Shown here in pieces: positions 62,496 to 64,000 of a stretch of DNA of 64,000 bases. The translations under genes were made by a program, and so were the position numbers. A model generated the notes under the pieces. It was not told the DNA's origin. It saw only the letters and a list, made by a program, of their open reading frames with translations, and ran no database searches. Where the stretch lies: NCBI RefSeq assembly GCF_001953885.1, contig NZ_MQUS01000014.1:1-64000 (forward strand), written 5' to 3'. The DNA comes from Streptomyces sp. IMTB 2501. Its GTDB lineage: Bacteria > Actinomycetota > Actinomycetes > Streptomycetales > Streptomycetaceae. Within the stretch, counting starts at the first letter, position 1. Every line of letters starts with the position of its first letter.

Positions 62496-62784
62496 GTGAT
62501 CGACAGGCAGCTGCGCGTGGTACCGGCCGGGGACTCCGTCGTTCTCCGTGGAGGCATGGCCGAACTGCTCGGCGCCCGCGGATGCGAGGTGGTGGCCCCT
62601 GCCGGGACGTTACCCGAGCCGCTCACCGCGGTGGCCGGGTACCGGCCGAACGTGGCCGTCGTGGACATCCGGATGCCGCCCACCCACACCGACGGAGGGA
62701 TCCGGGCGCGGACACCCGAGGCTGGCATCCTGGTCTTCTCGCAGCACGTCGAGACCGCCTGGGCCGCCCGGCTGCCGGCCGCCC
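62496..62784 (+). pseudogene. Truncated NarL-type response regulator receiver remnant
   Basis: The frame reads LRVVPAGDSVVLRGGMAELLGARGCEVV, then VAVVDIRMPPTHTDGGIRARTPEAGILVFSQHVETAWAARL, matching the start of a NarL receiver (family form AEDSVLLREGL, VDIRMPPTHTDEG, LVLSQ). The middle spacer is short, the acidic pair is degraded (AGDS), and homology ends near 62784. The receiver's last helices and the whole LuxR DNA-binding domain are missing. This is a gene remnant, not a working regulator. Confidence 0.7.
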
Positions 62785-62943
62785 ACGACGATCGATCGGG
62801 CCGGCCCTCGAATCGGCGGTTCGGAAACCGGACCCCCGGCGCGGGCAGCGCATCGGCGCCCGGGGGAGGGGCGGCAGGCGGCAGGGGGCTGCCGTGCCGC
62901 CCTGGAGGGCAGGAGCCTGTGCGGTCTTTGGCTTCGCCTCCGC

Positions 62944-64000
62944 TCAGGGCTGGCTCAGGATCACGCACGACTCTCCGGGGACGTGGAGGACGCCGTCGGT
63001 GCCCGGGGGGTCGGTCGGGTCCCAGGCCGCGAGGACCAGCGCGGGGCGGGTGCCCAGGGGGATCGCCGCCGGTTCCTTGCCGAGGTTCACCGCCACGCGT
63101 ACGTCACCGCGCCGGAAGGCGAGCCAGCGGGACTCCTTGTCGTACGCCACCCTCGTGTCGGCCAGGTCGGGGTCGGTGAGGTCCGGCTGCTCGTGCCGGA
63201 GCGCGATCAGCCGCCGGTACCAGGCGAGCACGCGCGCGTGGGGCTCACGTTCCGGTTCCGACCAGTCCAGGACGGAGCGGTCCCGCGTCGCCGGGTCCTG
63301 CGGGTCCGGTACGTCCTCCTCGGCCCAGCCGTGCGCCGCGAACTCCCGCCGCCGGCCCCGCCGTACCGCCTCGGCCAGCTCCGGATCGGTGTGGTCGGTG
63401 AAGAACTGCCAGGGCGTGCCCGCCGCCCACTCCTCGCCCATGAACAGCATCGGCGTGAACGGCGAGGTCAGCGTGAGTGTCGCCGCGCAGGCCAGCAGCC
63501 CGGGGGAGAGGTGGGCGGAGAGCCGGTCGCCCTGGGCGCGGTTGCCGACCTGGTCGTGGGTCTGGCTGTAGCCGAGCAGCCGGTGCCCGGCCACCCGCGC
63601 CCGGTCCAGCGGCCGGCCGTGATGCCGGCCCCGGAAGCCGGAGTACGTGCCGTCGTGGAAGTAGCCGCCGGTCAGCGTCTTGGCGAGGGCGGCGAAGGGG
63701 GCCTCGGCGAAGTCCCCGTAGTAGCCCTGCGACTCACCGGTCAGCGCGGTGTGCAGGGCGTGGTGGAAGTCGTCGTTCCACTGAGCGTGCAGTCCGAGGC
63801 CGTGCTCCGCGCGAGGGGCGATGATCCGCGGGTCGTTCAGGTCCGACTCGGCGATCAGGAACAGCGGCCGGCCCAGCTCCCCGGCGAGGCCGTCCACGGC
63901 CGCGGACAGCTCCTCCAGGAAGTGGCACGCGCGCGTGTCGTAGAGCGCGTGCACCGCGTCCAGCCGCAGCCCGTCGATCCGGTAGTCCCGCAGCCACGCC
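62944..64000 (-). CDS. treZ: Malto-oligosyltrehalose trehalohydrolase TreZ, 3' part
   Basis: The C-terminal 350 or so residues of a GH13 enzyme; the N-terminus lies beyond the right edge. GLRLDAVHALYDTR near the edge carries the catalytic Asp, and FLIAESDLNDPRI the acid Glu region. YSQTHDQVGNRAQGDRL and MLFMGEEWAAGTPWQFFTDH are TreZ signatures. It releases trehalose from maltooligosyltrehalose made by TreY, supplying a stress sugar and spore reserve. The gene ends at 62944. Confidence 0.92.
   Translation of the reverse strand, partial: AWLRDYRIDGLRLDAVHALYDTRACHFLEELSAAVDGLAGELGRPLFLIAESDLNDPRIIAPRAEHGLGLHAQWNDDFHHALHTALTGESQGYYGDFAEAPFAALAKTLTGGYFHDGTYSGFRGRHHGRPLDRARVAGHRLLGYSQTHDQVGNRAQGDRLSAHLSPGLLACAATLTLTSPFTPMLFMGEEWAAGTPWQFFTDHTDPELAEAVRRGRRREFAAHGWAEEDVPDPQDPATRDRSVLDWSEPEREPHARVLAWYRRLIALRHEQPDLTDPDLADTRVAYDKESRWLAFRRGDVRVAVNLGKEPAAIPLGTRPALVLAAWDPTDPPGTDGVLHVPGESCVILSQP

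Overview
The window is high-GC actinobacterial DNA, almost certainly from a Streptomyces chromosome. Supporting signs are third-codon-position GC bias, many GTG/TTG starts with purine-rich ribosome sites, a conservon (GTPase/DUF742/roadblock/sensor kinase), a CprB-like gamma-butyrolactone receptor, a two-domain geosmin synthase and a TTA codon in only one gene. From memory, gene content and order (hemE, rhomboid, hemG/hemQ, murC, msrB, cprB, geosmin synthase) resemble the S. coelicolor region around SCO6029 to SCO6073; I could not run an alignment. I see no tRNA, rRNA, CRISPR array or intact insertion sequence.

Region 1 (1-10.7 kb): a NarL-type regulator, a DUF3000 protein, and heme synthesis genes hemE, hemG (cgoX) and hemQ (chdC) of the coproporphyrin-dependent route. 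They are interleaved with a rhomboid protease, a CoA-disulfide-reductase-like flavoprotein, a DUF4349 lipoprotein and a TAP-type secreted peptidase. Region 2 (10.8-14.1 kb): a leftward TIGR04222 / DUF4142 / DUF692 (MNIO) cluster that may be a peptide- or metal-modification system. Region 3 (14.2-24 kb): small regulators and exported proteins (TIGR03086, TetR, Pth2-like, polysaccharide deacetylase, PEBP, SPFH), a SulP transporter with beta-carbonic anhydrase, and a ZapE/AFG1-like ATPase. It also holds a 150-bp element with inverted ends and a 30-bp palindrome. Region 4 (24-29.2 kb): a RibD-type reductase, murC, msrB and a SpoIIE-type phosphatase.

Region 5 (29.3-34.1 kb): an OmpR/EnvZ-type two-component pair divergent from a ferric-reductase-like flavocytochrome, a lipobox-free FMN-binding protein and ApbE. 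Together these form an envelope electron-transfer module with a covalently flavinylated carrier. Region 6 (34.2-41.9 kb): an OpuC-type compatible-solute ABC transporter whose binding-protein gene is separated from its ATPase and permeases by a leftward conservon. Region 7 (42-49 kb): an MFS exporter, a double AsnC regulator, TerB, DUF6114/DUF6230 envelope proteins, a secreted protein and a membrane-anchored AA10 LPMO.

Region 8 (49.2-57.5 kb): the CprB-like receptor (TTA at codon 5), an ARMT1-like protein, a translationally coupled P450 plus alpha/beta hydrolase divergent from geosmin synthase, and a multicopper oxidase. Region 9 (57.5-64 kb): a glutamine-amidotransferase-like protein, LysR, a PDZ protein, an M24 peptidase, an APH-like kinase, a broken response regulator, and the 3' part of treZ, which runs off the right edge.
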